Source: Daphnia carinata (Eukaryota > Arthropoda > Branchiopoda > Diplostraca > Daphniidae). From it: a stretch of DNA of 64,000 nucleotides. How positions within the stretch are numbered: the stretch's first letter is position 1; every line of letters begins with the position of its first letter. Shown in pieces: positions 30,880 to 44,322 of the stretch. The notes below the pieces were generated by a model. It saw nothing but the letters and a program-made list of their open reading frames with translations. It was not told the origin of the DNA and ran no database searches. The stretch is taken from positions 248,001 to 312,000 of the forward strand of contig NC_081334.1 of assembly GCF_022539665.2 (NCBI RefSeq). Direction: 5' to 3'. Made by a program: the position numbers and the translations under genes.

Positions 30880-33020
30880 AACGAACAAAAAGAGAATTCT
30901 CAGTTGGATAGTGCATACTGCTATTGTCGGTTAGATAAACCAAAAACACTTTCCCGGAATTTTCCAAAGTTTTGTGGTGCCTTAAATACCTTTCTTAGAT
31001 ATTAATTCTCTTTAACAGATTATCAGTTCAAAACAGATTCAAATCAATAGAACGGATTTTCCAGGGGATGTCCTAATGGCGTCTATTGATAAATAGATTC
31101 ATAAACGTACGGCACATAAGGAACGATGTGCGTTAAGAAGAAAACAAGAAAATATTGTGGACAGCACGTGAAAAAGCATTTCAAACATTGCCTACCTCCT
31201 GTCCAAAAACAAGATTACCTCATCAATTCTAATCACTTAGACGTTGCCTCGTGAAAACATTGTGTCACAATCAACTGTGGTCAAGTAATGATTCATTTTC
31301 TTTTGAGGCCTGCGGCGGCGGCTCGCCTGCGCCCGAAATCAAGTGGATCCATTATGGCAAACCGATCGAAGAGGCGGCCGTCAACCCGCGCCGCAAAGTC
31401 TTCCCCAATCGCATCGTCATTGAGCGGCTGCAGAAGGGCGACACGGGCAACTACGGATGCAACGCCACCTAAAGCATCGGCTACGTCTACAAGGATGTCT
31501 ACGTGAACGTGTTGGCGTTGGCGCCCGACATCGAAGACGCACCGGACGACACGGCCACCGTAGACGGATCGGCCGTCAATCTGACGTGCAAAGTCTTTGG
31601 CTCACCCAGACCGCTCGTCAAATGGATCCGCGACGGATTGGAATTGACTGGCGGCCGCTATCGCGTTATGGACAGCGGTGATCTGGAAATTAGGTATACC
31701 GTCTTTTGTTTTGTTTTTGAAAATAATTTTACGTCCTATCGTGGCGTCTTTTTTGAACGGAAGAAAACGATATTCAAATTGTATTGTGAGCTCAGCTGCT
31801 TGTGACGTCCTCCTCCCCTCTCTTCTTTTCCAACCGCATTATCCGCTTCCGCTCTAAACAGCTGGGCTATTGTTTAAGAAATGGTCCAATCATGCGGGCG
31901 TGTTGCGTATCAATCTGCACGTTTTTCTCACTCTGCATCGTATATTTTATTAATAGAATTTATTTTTTATATTCTTTTTTTAGGGATGTGACCTTTACAG
32001 ACGCTGGTGTATATTCGTGTCATGCAACCAACAAATTCGGATCGGCCAATGCCATTGGAACTCTGATCGTGAAAGGTTAATTAGCTGCCCATTTCATGAT
32101 TTTCTTCCATTGTGGGGAAACGAAAAACCTCACGTCTAAAATTCTCTGCCTTTATTTATTAAGAGCGCACCGTCATCAGGGACGGATCCGAAGACTATGA
32201 AGTGGCTGCCGGGCAGACGGCCACTTTCCGATGTAACGCGGTAGCTGACTCGTCACTGAACATGACGATCGAGTGGCTCCACGCGAACCAGTTGATCGAT
32301 TTGGAGCAGAGCAAGAGCCACGCTTCGTCCAGTCGCAGGACTCGTCGCTGACCATCGCGAAGATGACAGAGTTGGACACGGGCGACTACACATGCCGTGC
32401 AAAAACCATCCTGGACATGGCAGAGGCCAAGGCCACCCTCATCGTTCAAGGTAACGATTTCTCCAGTTTCGCTTTGTTCTCGATGCGGTTTTTTTTTTTA
32501 AATGCTCATCACGATGCGCTATTTTGCTTCGACAGACGTTCCCAATCGGCCGCGAATGGTAGGCATCCATTGCAACAACCGCGACGCGGCCATCGAATGG
32601 ACACCTTCGGGCGATAATCGAGCGCCCATCTTAACGTACACGATCCAGCTTAATACGAGTTTCACGCCCGACAGCTGGGAAGTGTTGTTTGAAAACGTGC
32701 CAGCCACCGAGACGCGCTTCAAAGTGGAGATGAGGTCTTGGTCCAATTACACGTTCCGTGTCATTGCTCGCAATAAGATTGGACCGTCGCTTCCATCGGA
32801 CCACTCGTCCATGTGCACGACGCCTCCAGATGTGCCGAATAAGAATCCCGATAATGTAGAGGACTGTGGCACTTCGCCCACTAATTTGGTTGTCACGTGG
32901 AACCCGATGCCCGAGAATCGAACACAACGGACGCAACTTTCCCTATCGCGTTTACTGGCGTCCCATTGCGCCATTTTCGGCCCCTTGTCGGAAATCAAAC
33001 CGGATAACCAAAGGAAGGGT
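30880..33020 (+). pseudogene. Nrg: Neuroglian-like copy B, Ig domains and FN3-1/FN3-2
   Basis: The upstream flank and Ig exons repeat the segment at 8590. Exons: Ig (about 31310-31690, with PAPEIKWIHYGKPIEEA and LTCKVFGSPRPLVKWIRDG); the uninterrupted exon RDVTFTDAGVYSCHATNKFG (31982-32077); Ig6 (about 32165-32450, ending ILDMAEAKATLIVQ); then FN3-1 and the start of FN3-2 (about 32535-33018, VPNRPRMVGIHCNNRDAAIE). A TAA at 31470-31472 (GCNAT-stop-SIGYV) and a frame slip in Ig6 near 32305 break it. It ends in FN3-2 with no membrane part. It carries the N-terminal side that the fragment at 1-1400 lacks. Confidence 0.8.
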
Positions 33021-36000
33021 AAGCATCCGTTTTTGTTTGTTATACAAGTTGTCATGTGGTGATTTGGCCAGAACGTAACGTTGCAAATGATGCTTTTCAT
33101 TGAAGATATTTGTAAGCGATATGGAAAACTCCCTAATAGTCCGTGTTTACTAAAAATGCATTTTAAATAGCTTACGTTCTTTTTTGTACTACCATTTACC
33201 TGTAATGATATTTGGTTGTTGGAACCAGCAAAAAAAAAAACAGTGAGCAATTAAACACGACATTTAGGCAATAATAAAAACAGGACTTTCCTTTATCGAC
33301 ACACTTTGTTTGCGATTACCGACTCGGTAATCGCCAGCAAAAATTAAACAATGCATTAACTGGGAAACGAAACCTGATCACTGGCAGGAGAGACACGCAT
33401 CCATCGATGCTTGTCATGTTTGCCAGAACTGAAGTTTTTTGTTACAGGAAAAACAGAAAACGTGATCTTGAAAAACGCGGGGTAATTTAAGATCGTATCT
33501 TTACCCATCGACTGGAAATAATTGCCGTCGGCATTTGGTTACCTTTTCGTATTCTCAGCAAAATAATTGCCACCTATAGCGGCTGACTGGCGTATTTTAT
33601 CCCAAAATAATTTTATCTCTTTTAACTTCTTTGTATATTGCCGTCGTAGAGTGTAGAAGTTAGGGAAACAACCGTCTAGCTATTCTCAAGGTAAAGTTTC
33701 CTGCAGCGATTCGGCCACAGGAATCAGCAACTTACAGCCACTTCAAGAGCGAACGTAAGTGCATTTCAACGGCCGTGTTATCCTTTTTCCCATCGCCGGA
33801 GAACGGCATAATCTGACGGACGAGCTGGCAGTCTCGTCCGCGGGATGGCTCGTCCGTGGGTTGGCTCGTCCGTGGGTTGGCTAGTTATAGAACAATTAAT
33901 TTTCTACATTTAATACATTGTAAACTGTGGAAACTGGCCACTATGACAGAACTGACGTTGGCGATACTAAATAAGCAATTGTTCATTCAAAGAAAAAGGC
34001 AACAAGTAAGTTTGCCCAAAGTAACCAATATGAATGTTGTTCGAATGCTGATTAGTCTCGTCAATCTTCAAACTGATAGGTAGCAAGCGTCATCAAGTCT
34101 CTTCCGAGGTACGCAAAGTAATCCAGCAAAATGTAACAAAACAAATGAAAATTAAGTTTTCTGGGTATAGGTGCGTAAACTTGAGATTAATAAGAGAGGC
34201 TACGAATAAATGTTCACCGCTACATCAGTGAGGTATGTGTGAGATCACTGCACATTGTGGAAAGACTGTGAAATCCTTTTTAACCGTCTAATGGATAACG
34301 TTTAAAATCTAATACGATAAGTTGCTATTGTTTCCTCTTCTAGTTTACCTTCCGCAATGCATCGATGACCGTCAGCGTTCTGATAAACGTAAGATATTAT
34401 CCACATCGCTTACGACGGAAATGGGACCTACGTTAACGAACGGCCAAGATACGAAAGGAAATGTTGCGCTGTTCTGTGAAAAGCTAGTGTGCGAATAAAT
34501 AGGGTGTACAGAATGCTGAATATTAGAAAAAACTGCAGAAACAAACTTCAATGTGTTTCATCGACGGCGCTGTGTAATGCACTGATCTTTGAGAATAAAA
34601 ATTGATCATAATACGCGAAAACGGTAACATTTATCAAACACTAACCAATTCGATACATTATTTCAAATTTACGAGAAAAAGAGTTATTTCAAATTTACAA
34701 AACTTACGCAAACCATATATTTCATTATTTGTTTTCTTGATATATGGTTTCTGATTATTCTGAAAGCAAGAAAATCGATAGATACTTGCATTTCTACCAG
34801 TATCCATTTTTGTGCTGAATACTTCCGCATAAAATGGATGCCACTCACACTTTACGTTGGGGTGGCTAGGGCGTGTCCGGCCACGACCTAGGTATGTGTC
34901 ACGTGTCGTAATAGGATTCCGCGTGATTGTACCCATTATGACCGTGGTGTGGACTGAATGTCCTGTGAGGGACATTTCGTTAGACCTGTTTCAGGTAACC
35001 TCCCTAGGTTTATTTTTAATAAGGACATCCGGTCTGCTTTTTGAATCATACTAAGAGGGAAAAAATGTAACTAATTAAAATTAGCTGGTTTTTGATTGCT
35101 TCATTATTGCATTTTGAAACGTGAACATAAGTTTGCAACCCTCACAACCCTCACTATAAAAGCTGAAATTAGAATGCAAACTGCATTTCGTTTATTAAAT
35201 TACGACCAGTGAACACCACGGGTGCCACCATGCAGTGCTGCCTTCGGCACGGGAATGTTTCATTACACATCGAATGTCAATGACTATTTTTTCATGTCTC
35301 TAGACTACTCATTTCACGTGGCGATTAATCAAGAACCACATCAGGTGGTTGTCCGAAAATGAAATCCAATGGTGTAAAGAAAGCTGATTGCTTAACAGGG
35401 CTACTACGTACGCAGAGTTTATCCACCAATCCTGCCGCACAAACTAAATGACAGGCGTATTTCAAGCTTGTAGAATAATACAATTTATCATAACAGTATG
35501 TACAGGGAAAATGCATAATCCGTAATAGTCCTTGACTGTAGTTGTAGCAATGGAAGTGCTGAATTCAAATCAATTACGGCTCATGGTGAATTCATCAACA
35601 CTTGTAAAACTACGTGTGCTCGAATACGGTGAGGGATTACGTTAGTTACCCAACGTTATTGTTGAAAAATTTCCTTGTGACGTGTACCACGAAGGCGTCT
35701 ATTAGAAATAAAGACGAGAAAATAATGTCTAACTAGCGTTGCGTAACAGAAATCGCGGCTCAGGTATAAAAGAAATGTTTCCTGGTCCCATTTTGGGGCA
35801 CTCGGGGTCGTCTCTTTTGCCTTTTGGCTTTCCCAATTGTTTTTTTCTTTTTGTCCGTGGCTTGTGGGTCGTCTGTGTGCTTTGCTTTGAGGCAATGCGA
35901 ATAAGTGTGAAATGGGCACTTGCGTGACAAGAAGAGTTCGTCAATGGAGTTGGAAAAGTATAATCTGATACCTTTGCACGTTATACGGACAAGATGAGTT

Positions 36001-36685
36001 CCGCGTATAGGGTAGGTTATTGCGTACAGTATAAAAATACGTAAGAGTGTTTTTTGTTGGATACGGTTTTTGTCTTGCCTATACACGTCCATGCCAACCT
36101 GAACCTCGTTACTGGTGAATGCGATACGCTCACGTATGGCGCTGCTGTGTCGGTTTTGTATTCGCTACAACGCCAACCTGACTGATAGAAAACAATCTCA
36201 ACGCGCAATCTTCCTATTGATGACGAACATAATGGCGCAAATAGAGGAAAACAATATACCAACGAATTCACATAGAGAAAGTATTTTTGTCCGTTTGCTT
36301 TGTACACCGTGTGATAATAATAAAATTTAAAAAGAAAATAAAATTTTTTTAAACATTAAACTAACGAAATGGAAAAAAGTGTACTAAACCCATCACACAA
36401 AATTGATTGCAACGGTATATGGAATCGGATAGATAGTCCAGTATTATATATAACAGTTCCGTGAATTCAGAAAAAAAACTTTTTTATTTGATTCTCGTCC
36501 AGGCCAATAAACGTTTTAAATGAGAAACCATTCACCTGGTTTGCTAGAGGGTTGCAAACGCGATATCCCTCGAGTGCATATCCCTTGTACAATCTCATCG
36601 AGAGAGTATAATTTTCCTTGGTGATGACTGATGGATACCCACACGGCCATTGTATAAATACTCCGGTGCCTTCGTTGCGTAGTAT
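33021..36685. other. 3.7-kb stretch without a recognisable gene
   Basis: I find no domain-bearing frame. Minor points: a short direct repeat CGTCCGTGGGTTGGCT (33848-33884) and AT-rich tracts. The frame at 36467-36694 has no recognised motif, although it directly abuts a YTT fragment. Confidence 0.45.
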
Positions 36686-36689
36686 TTGG

Positions 36690-36805
36690 ATCATCGGTGT
36701 AGTAGCTTGGAGCAGTAATACTCGACCTTCTTCGCTGTGTAGTCCTCAGAAGCCTTCGTGATGTTGTAGGACGCCGGAGTGGTGTAGTATTCAGAAGAAA
36801 ACGAG
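36690..36805 (-). pseudogene. Short YTT repeat fragment
   Basis: The minus strand reads SEYYTTPASYNITKASEDY and then KKVEYYC, a degenerate piece of the Tyr-rich repeat, about 290 bp beyond the end of YTT copy B. It may be the remnant of a further copy. Confidence 0.6.
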
Positions 36806-37096
36806 AACCTAATGCATAATTGTGTTCAGAAATGAAAAAAGTTGTACCAACTCAAATTGAAATCGCCTTCATCTGCTTTTTGTGATGCGGAATAAAAACA
36901 AGTGGATTTGGTAACGACATTATAGCTGTATTCAACATTTCATTTAGAAACCACATTCGGTTAGACTAGTTAATGCATAAATACATGGCAGGGAAATATT
37001 CATTTTGGAACGAGGACAGCAAATAATAAAACTAAATAAAATTTTCTTCGAGCTCGACCTCATCGGGCATCACGGATAACGCAATTGGCACGATTA

Positions 37097-37905
37097 ATAG
37101 TACTTCGGTGGCTCAGTAAAATAGCTGGGAGTTGCATACGTTGTCGTCTAATAAGCTGGAGCCTTCGTGTAGTAACTGCGATGGGTGTAAGTGGTAAGTG
37201 TAAGTGTAGTACTCTGGCGCTTTTGTGGTATAGTATTTGAAGCGTTCAGCCTGGTAGTAGCTTGGAACTGAGTAGTACTTCTGTGCGTCGGTGTAGTAGC
37301 TAGGAGTGGCATAGGTTGTTGGGTAGTATATCAGAGCTTCAGTGTAATAACTTGGTGCAGCGTACGTTGTGGTGTAGTATTCGGGAGCCTTCTTAGTGTA
37401 GTATTGTGTGGCCTCAATCTTGTAATACGTGGGGGCCTCAGCGTAGTAAACTGGAGCTGCGTAAGTGGTTGTGTAATACTCAGCTTGCTTGGTGTAAGAC
37501 TGTGCAGCAGCAGTAGTGTAGTATTCAGCGGTCTTTGTGCTGTAGTATTGGAGAGCTTCGGTGCAGTACACCGGAGCAGCATAAGTAGTGGAATAGTACT
37601 TAGAGGGCTCGGTATAGTAACCTGGCGAAGCATACGTTGTTGCGTACCCGGAAGCCTTTGTAGGGTAGTACAGCGGAGCCTCAGTGTAAGAAGAAGGAGC
37701 GGCGTAAGTAGTGGTGTAGTACCTCGGGGCTTCTGCATAGTAGTGTGTTGCCGCATAGGTTGTGGTGTATTCACGAGCCTTTGTAGTGTAGTATTGTGGA
37801 CCCTCCGTCTTGTAATACATGGGGGCCTCAGTATAGTAAGCTGAGGCAAAGCACGTGGTATGGACAAACTTTTTCGTGTAGGCAGTGTGAAGTTTGTACT
37901 GAACG
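37097..37905 (-). pseudogene. YTT tyrosine-rich repeat gene copy B with TRAPPC10-derived start
   Basis: On the minus strand, YVQYKLHTAYTKKFVHTT (TRAPPC10 tail) runs into SAYYTEAPMYYKTEGPQYYT and about 230 residues of Tyr-rich repeat, the same junction as copy A. A frameshift near 37190 throws the 3' end out of frame. The family C-terminus (TEPPKYY-stop) is still present at 37103-37125 in another frame. No signal peptide is visible. The 3' flank (36900-37090) matches the flank of copies A and C. Confidence 0.75.
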
Positions 37906-37909
37906 TATC

Positions 37910-40760
37910 GCCTTTTTTATCCAAGTTGAACAAGGACTATATCCCTGAGCATATAGAACATGCAAAGTATAACATATGCAAATTCGATCGTGTCGGTCCT
38001 GGCGTGTCCAAGACGTTTCATCATTTATGTGTTAACTTCGGGACAAAGTTCAGTACCTTGTTGATTTATTCATATCAGCTACACCGAATGCCTTTGCTTA
38101 TTTTTACATATTTTAATGTGGTTACAACAATAGCAACATTTAAAACAACTGCATAAACGTTTATAGCGTGTTATTAACTCATCGTCGGCCGTTTGCAACC
38201 CCTTGCAACATGGACGCCGCTGCAGAACGTTCGCCTTCACTTTCGTTCCCGTTGCCTCACGCACGCATTTGATCCATTTGGCAAAAACAAATATACCAGT
38301 CTCATTTCGATCGGTGATTGATCAAAGTGACGACCCGCTGTGGCCAGACTTCCACCTGTGCGATAACTATATATATACAAGCCCGTGATTGCATCGTGAG
38401 CCCTCGGCTCCCGTATACTTCAACGTTCGCTTTCAATTACAGCCAACAGGTATACACACGTTGAATAGCTTTTTTTCATTGCATTTTTATACAAAGTGCA
38501 ATTATAAATATATTTGCACCCCAACGATGTTCTTCTATTTCTACGAATTCACGCTCCACTTGGGGTTGACCTAACGTCTTCGTACCCTCGTTATATTTTC
38601 GTTTCGTATGTAGGCAATTTATTTATGTAATAGCTTTCCGAGTAGTACGCGATAACGTATGTGGCCCCTTCGTTGTGCGTTAACACATGCGTCATCCCGC
38701 AATATAATACACGCCAAACTGTTTTATCTAACATACAGTATGTGTATTATAGCTTGTCAGCTTTTTTTTGCACAGAGCCCTATAGTTGCGCACATTGACG
38801 TATTGGTTCGTTTACAGCATCGTGTTTGTTTGAAATAAAACCGATCAATACTATATCGTTCAGCCATTCTATATATAGCAAATCGCAAGGACATCCCCAT
38901 TCTCACGATAGTCGTTTCATTGTCTTGTGTGTTTGATAAACATAACGTTCATTTTAAAGTCCCCTCGTATATGCAGTTGGAGGTCACTAGCGGTTGCATC
39001 AACTGAGATAGAAACATTTGACGATCTTCTGGCCCTTTGTTTTTTTGTTTTTTTTAATGTGAATGCAAAGTACGTTGTCCAGTTTTTAGTTACACGAGGA
39101 AAAGCTTTTTTTATTATTTTTTTCAATGGCTATAACGTGGTGAACTGGATGCTGTGTTATGTGATGTCGTAAACCCCCAAAAAAGATGCTGGTTGTTTGT
39201 GTTTTTGGAACGTGAGATCCCGCTTTACCTAATCTATAGCGAGAAACTTCAAAAGGAACAAAAAAACACACACAAAATCTAATTTGTGGGACCGACACGT
39301 TTTTTTTTAGGTCCGGCTGATATACTTGTGTCACTCTTTGTGTGTGTGTGTGTGCTATGTACGAACCAGCATTTGGAATCCACAATCAAAAGACTGAAAA
39401 ATAGCGCAATGTTGCGGATGTTCGAACGCATTCGTTCACGCCGAATCACATTATAGTTAGCCCTCGTTTTTTTTTTTTCGCTTTGATGCTCTTTGTCTGA
39501 AAATAGCCATTTTTGTTATTTGCGTGTCGTTTGATCTTCTCCGCTTCCTGTTGCTAAATTCCAGTTCGTATAGCGACCATTTTTCGATCGCCATTCTCTC
39601 CACATAAATCGATACATTGAAGAAAAAACAGGGCAATTGTTATTATAAACTTTGATCTCCATTATAAAATGGCCAGAAATTCATATTAGAGCGCGTGTAT
39701 TTTTGCATGAAAATCCATTCTTTCCGCAACAGACATCAGAAATCGTTCCAGCTGCTTGAATGTCATATAGCAGGATTGCATCCATGAAAAAAAAAAAATA
39801 TGAAAGGACATTTGATACATCCAAGCCTTAAGAAGAAAATAAAAGAATAAATCGGATCGGCCGTTTATAGATCATGAGGACGGCCGGAGTTCCTGATCGG
39901 GAGAGATTGTGAAGTTTTAAAAAGCGGGAAAAACATCCCTTCCCATTGATTCCGTAATGCCTACATAGCAACAGGAAAAAGAAATTCCGTCTTATAATCT
40001 GTATGTTACAAAAGAGATTGAACATCAGACAGTATAGAGCTCTTGGGTATTAGGTACGGATTAGAACGTCCCCTCCTGCTGGCCATGCCCAGCTATTGCT
40101 TGTTACGCACGCTAAAGCCAAGGTAAAAAAAGAAATGTGGGGAAATAAATGTTTCGTTTCAAGTTTTTAGATTTCCCTTGTGTTCGGCCAGTGGTGTGCA
40201 CAATTGAGAACATCGCCGGACAATCCGGATCATTTTGCCATTGGTACAATTTCATGTAAATATTATGTGCGTGAGTTTTCGTTTGAGAGTAGTATCTATT
40301 TTAGTTTTTTACTTAAGGAATAGTCGTTTTTATTATTACGTAGGCTGTACACCTATTATCGGGGCTCCATTCGTGTACACGCTTGATTAGGCAATCATCG
40401 GTGCTCCGAGGGCGTTAAAATGACGTGCCACGCCCTGATGCACACACGCAACCGGAAGAGCATTAATGACTCATCCAATTTTTTTATACGGAAAGAAAAA
40501 GAAAAGGGTAATACAGATTAAATGTCGGTTAATGTGCAATAAAGTATTAAACGAGAAGCAAGCGAGAAATTGCCAGTCAGCTGGTATACAATCTGAATTT
40601 CTGCAATTAAAAATTTCAATTCGTTTTGGAATTTTGGCAAAATCTAATCGTTAAGATTAAAAGCGGGGAAAACGCATTCAATAGGAGCAGCATCTTTGAC
40701 GTCACTCACGATCGTTGTCAACGTAGACTTAAACTCAAGATGGCTGTTGAACTGCTTTTC
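37910..40760. other. 2.9-kb stretch without a recognisable gene
   Basis: It is AT-rich. It includes a (TG)n microsatellite at about 39337-39354 and a TATATATACAAG sequence at 38369 that could be a promoter but has no gene attached that I can identify. Confidence 0.45.
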
Positions 40761-40767
40761 TTACCAG

Positions 40768-42139
40768 ACCACTACTGCTGCGCCGTACTACACCACTACG
40801 TATGCGGCACCCACTTACTACACTACAAAGGCGCCCGAGTACTACACCACGACGTATGCAGCTGCAACGTACTACACCACAACATATGCAGCTCCTGCTT
40901 ACTACTCGACAAAGGCGCCCGAGTACTACACCACGACGTATGCTGCTCCTACTTACTACACGACAACATATGCTGCTCCTGCTTACTATACCATAAAGGC
41001 GCCCGAGTACTACTCTGCACCGAGCTATTACACAGAGGCACCAGTGTATTACACAACGACCTACGCCACTCCAAGCTACTACACCGAAGCTCCCGCCTAC
41101 TATACCACAAAGGCCCCTGAGTATTACACCACAACGTACGCTTCTCCGTCTTATTACACTGAGGCCACGAAATATTACTCTGCACCGAGCAACGACTGTG
41201 TCGTACTACACCATGACAGAGGCGCCCAAGTACTACGTGGCTCCAACTTACTATACCGCTGCTGCCCCGTCTTACTACGCCGAGCCGACATACTACGCTA
41301 CCCCTAGTTATTATACAACGGCTGCTCCTTCGTACTACGTGGAACCTACTTACTACACTACAACTTATGCTGCCTCGTCTTACTACACAGAGGCTCCTCA
41401 ATACTACTCTACGAAGGCTGTGGAATACTACACCACCACTTACGCCGCTCCAGCGTACTACACTGAAGCTCAACAATACTATACTACAAAGGCTGCCGAG
41501 TACACAACATCTGCTGCGCCAGGCTACTATACCGAGCCTCCCATGTACTATACCACAACATACGCCGCTCCAGTTTACTACACCGAAGCTACCAAGTATT
41601 ATTCAGCCCCAAGCTATTACCAGACTGAGGCGCCACAATACACCACAATGTATGCTGCTCCAGTTTACTACACGGAAGCTCCGCAATATTACACCACAAA
41701 GGCTCCTGAATACTACACGACTAAAGCCCCGGAGTATTACACGCAGAAGATTGAATACTACGCCACAACATACACTGCCCCGGCTTACTACACCACAAAG
41801 GCTCCTGAATACTACACCACAAAGGCTCCTGAATACTACACTACAACGTATGCTGCTCCGAGCTACTGTTCCGAGGCCCCGAAGTACTACACCGCAATCT
41901 ACGCTGCCCCGACTTATTACACCGAGGCTCCGCAATACTACACTACAAAGGCTGCCGAATACTACACGACGAAAGCCCCGGAGTACTACACCAAGAAAGC
42001 GGAATACTACACCGCAACTTACGCAGCTCCAACTTACTACACTGAGGCTCCCCAATACTATACTACAAAGGCCCCCGAGTACTACACCACACCGTATGCT
42101 GCGCCAAGCTACTACACTGAGCGACCAAAGTATTATTAA
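40768..42139 (+). pseudogene. YTT tyrosine-rich repeat gene copy C
   Basis: After a splice-acceptor-like TTTTCTTACCAG (ending at 40767) the frame reads TTTAAPYYTTTYAAPTYYTT and continues with units such as YYTTKAPEYY and YYTEAPQYY to TERPKYY-stop at 42139. One frame break occurs at about 41190: copy D has a Tyr-Thr stretch (APSYTTTTVAYY) where this copy lacks about 5 nt. I cannot find exon 1 with a signal peptide upstream, so the copy is probably 5'-truncated. Apart from that lesion it is well preserved, and it could be expressed if the frameshift is an assembly error. Confidence 0.7.
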
Positions 42140-43000
42140 TCGTGAAAATTGTTTTGTCGGTCAGGCTCAATAGTTAAAGATAATTAGATGTTGTTTTATT
42201 ATTTGCTGTCCTCGTTCCAAAAAGAGTATTTCCCACAGCCATTTATTTATGCATTAACTAGTCGTTCCGTACGAATGTGGTTTATAGATGGAATGTTTAA
42301 TACAGCTATATGTCGTTATTCAATCTGTACTTTTTCTTATTTTCTATTACATAAAGCGGATAAAGACGATTTCCGTTGGTGTTCGTACAACATCGTAATG
42401 TCTGAATACAGTTATGCATTAAGAAATTTATGGGAAATATATCATAGTTATTCAGACGATTGCAATAAATGTATTCATATAGACGCTTAGCACAAAGTCG
42501 CATTTATTCATTGCGTTAGTCAACAAGCATTGTTGAGTTGTGGTCCAAATCCATTTATCTTTCGGTATTTAATTGAATAACAAAACGAAATGTTAATTTT
42601 GTTTTCAGTTTGCAATTACACAGTTATTGGCTATTTCTTAATTTCGCGCTGACATTTCTACGGCAAGGAAATGCTTATTAAATATTCGGCAAAAAGAAGT
42701 TCCGGTTTGTCAGTTTTGATTTTAATTATTGAAAATATAGCCAAAAAAGTTGCGCTAAGCACTTGAACGACATACTGGTATCCTCCAGAACTGCCCGGAT
42801 GGACTGAATCGTATAGTACAGCTATTGATTCAATCCATCGTGACATCAGCTGAGAGCTCTTACATCTCTATTCAGTTTTGCATTGGAATGGGTGGCCAAT
42901 CCCATACCAACACTTGACGTTTCGAGTTGGTAATTGCTTACAGGCTCTTGGTACTAGTCCCACCATTGGGAGGGTGCCATACCCAGTCATTGTTCAAGTG
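42140..43000. repeat. 3' flank of YTT copy C, duplicated at 52801-53573
   Basis: The stretch from 42658 (GCCAAAAAAGTTGCGCTAAG, GATGGACTGAATCGTATAGT, CCCATACCAACACTTGACGT) to about 43000 matches 53250-53570 closely. Copies C and D therefore arose by duplication of a segment reaching at least 850 bp past the stop codon. Confidence 0.75.
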
Positions 43001-44195
43001 CCGCTACTGTGAGATGTTCACGCAACTATTATATACCGTGAATTACGGCACCAAAACAGGTTGCTAACGCAAACGTGGATTTTCCGTCATAAAACACCTC
43101 CCATTTAAATCCTGTGAAACTATTGCGCAATGTAATAAATGAACTGTATTCAGAAAATAGCGATAAATGACATCCAAGGTAATTATAAAACAAAAAACTT
43201 AAGGAAATTTTTAAAATTTTCAATTATTATGTCTCACTCACGAATTAGGGCGTGGCATCACGCACCGTGAACGATATGCAAGAATACTCCATATCACCTG
43301 GCGGCCAACATTGACACTAATGTGTTCCCGCATTGGCTGGGTATTATTGTAGTTGTCAGGTGAAAATTTAAGTTAAAGCCAATGTAGGATCGTCATTAGT
43401 TATTTTTGGCATTCATATACACGTATAAGTAGCCCTGTATATGCAGCTCATTGCGTCTAGTGGGCCATAATACTTCAATAATCACGCTTTCCAAATTTCC
43501 GCTTTGGAAAACAATGACCTACGCCACATCCCAGGACTTATCAAGTCTAGTAGACAAATGTTTGTTCGTAATTACAACCCACCCAGTTGCCACCATGAAT
43601 ATTTCCACAAAGGATTTTTGAACGTTGGTTTACCTATTGGATTTTTCCTGCACTACATGAATTTCTGAATCTGCATCTGGATGGATGAAACGTGAATTTT
43701 TCAAATAATTTAGGTCTGGGGATGTACATGGGACGCTTTTCTTATAATCACCGACTACGGAAAAGAAAAGATGACATCATTCATTAGCCGTTACACAAAT
43801 CACATCCATTTGTGGTTTCCTCGTTGTCAGCCAAATTATAGGAATGAATCAGTGAGAGAAGCATCTCGCAACACGGGTTTAATAAAATAAGCGTTCAACT
43901 TGTTTTAAAGATAATTCTGTTGGAACACATTTACACTTCTCTTGTGTATGTGTGTTGTCTTGTGTGTTCTCTTTAATGCGTTATGCATTAACGAGAAATT
44001 AATGTTGACGTTTTTATTGTATTAAGTATAGAATGAGCATACATTGTTAATTCACGAACAACACGCACCTTTAGCGCGTGTCATAGCAACAAAAACGCCA
44101 AACCGTAAGGTGGGGTAAGAATATTAGCTGTTACGTCACTACCTGCCAGGTGCACGTGTCGTAACCGCAGGGCTAATGAATCGAAACAGGGTAAC
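43000..44195. other. Upstream region of YTT copy D, no other gene
   Basis: I recognise no coding sequence. It lies directly upstream of the copy D promoter. Confidence 0.45.
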
Positions 44196-44199
44196 TTTG

Positions 44200-44210
44200 G
44201 ACGCATATAA
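44200..44210 (+). promoter_or_regulatory. TATA box of YTT copy D
   Basis: GCATATAAAATG lies about 120 bp before the proposed ATG at 44323. Transcription would start roughly 25-30 bp downstream, near 44235. This is the only YTT copy with an apparent core promoter. Confidence 0.55.
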
Positions 44211-44322
44211 AATGAGAGACAACCATAATTTGATCAGTGTAGTAAACCATTTGGACTCAGTAACATCAGGACTACAATTTCCATCGGTTGTAGTTCACTT
44301 CGTGTTTTCCAGCTTTGTAATT

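Noticed and set aside
36467-36694. Minus-strand frame of 75 residues next to a YTT fragment
   Set aside because: No motif, no homology I recognise and no start or splice support. It is probably non-coding sequence.
39337-39354. TG dinucleotide run as a functional element
   Set aside because: A short microsatellite of ordinary length.
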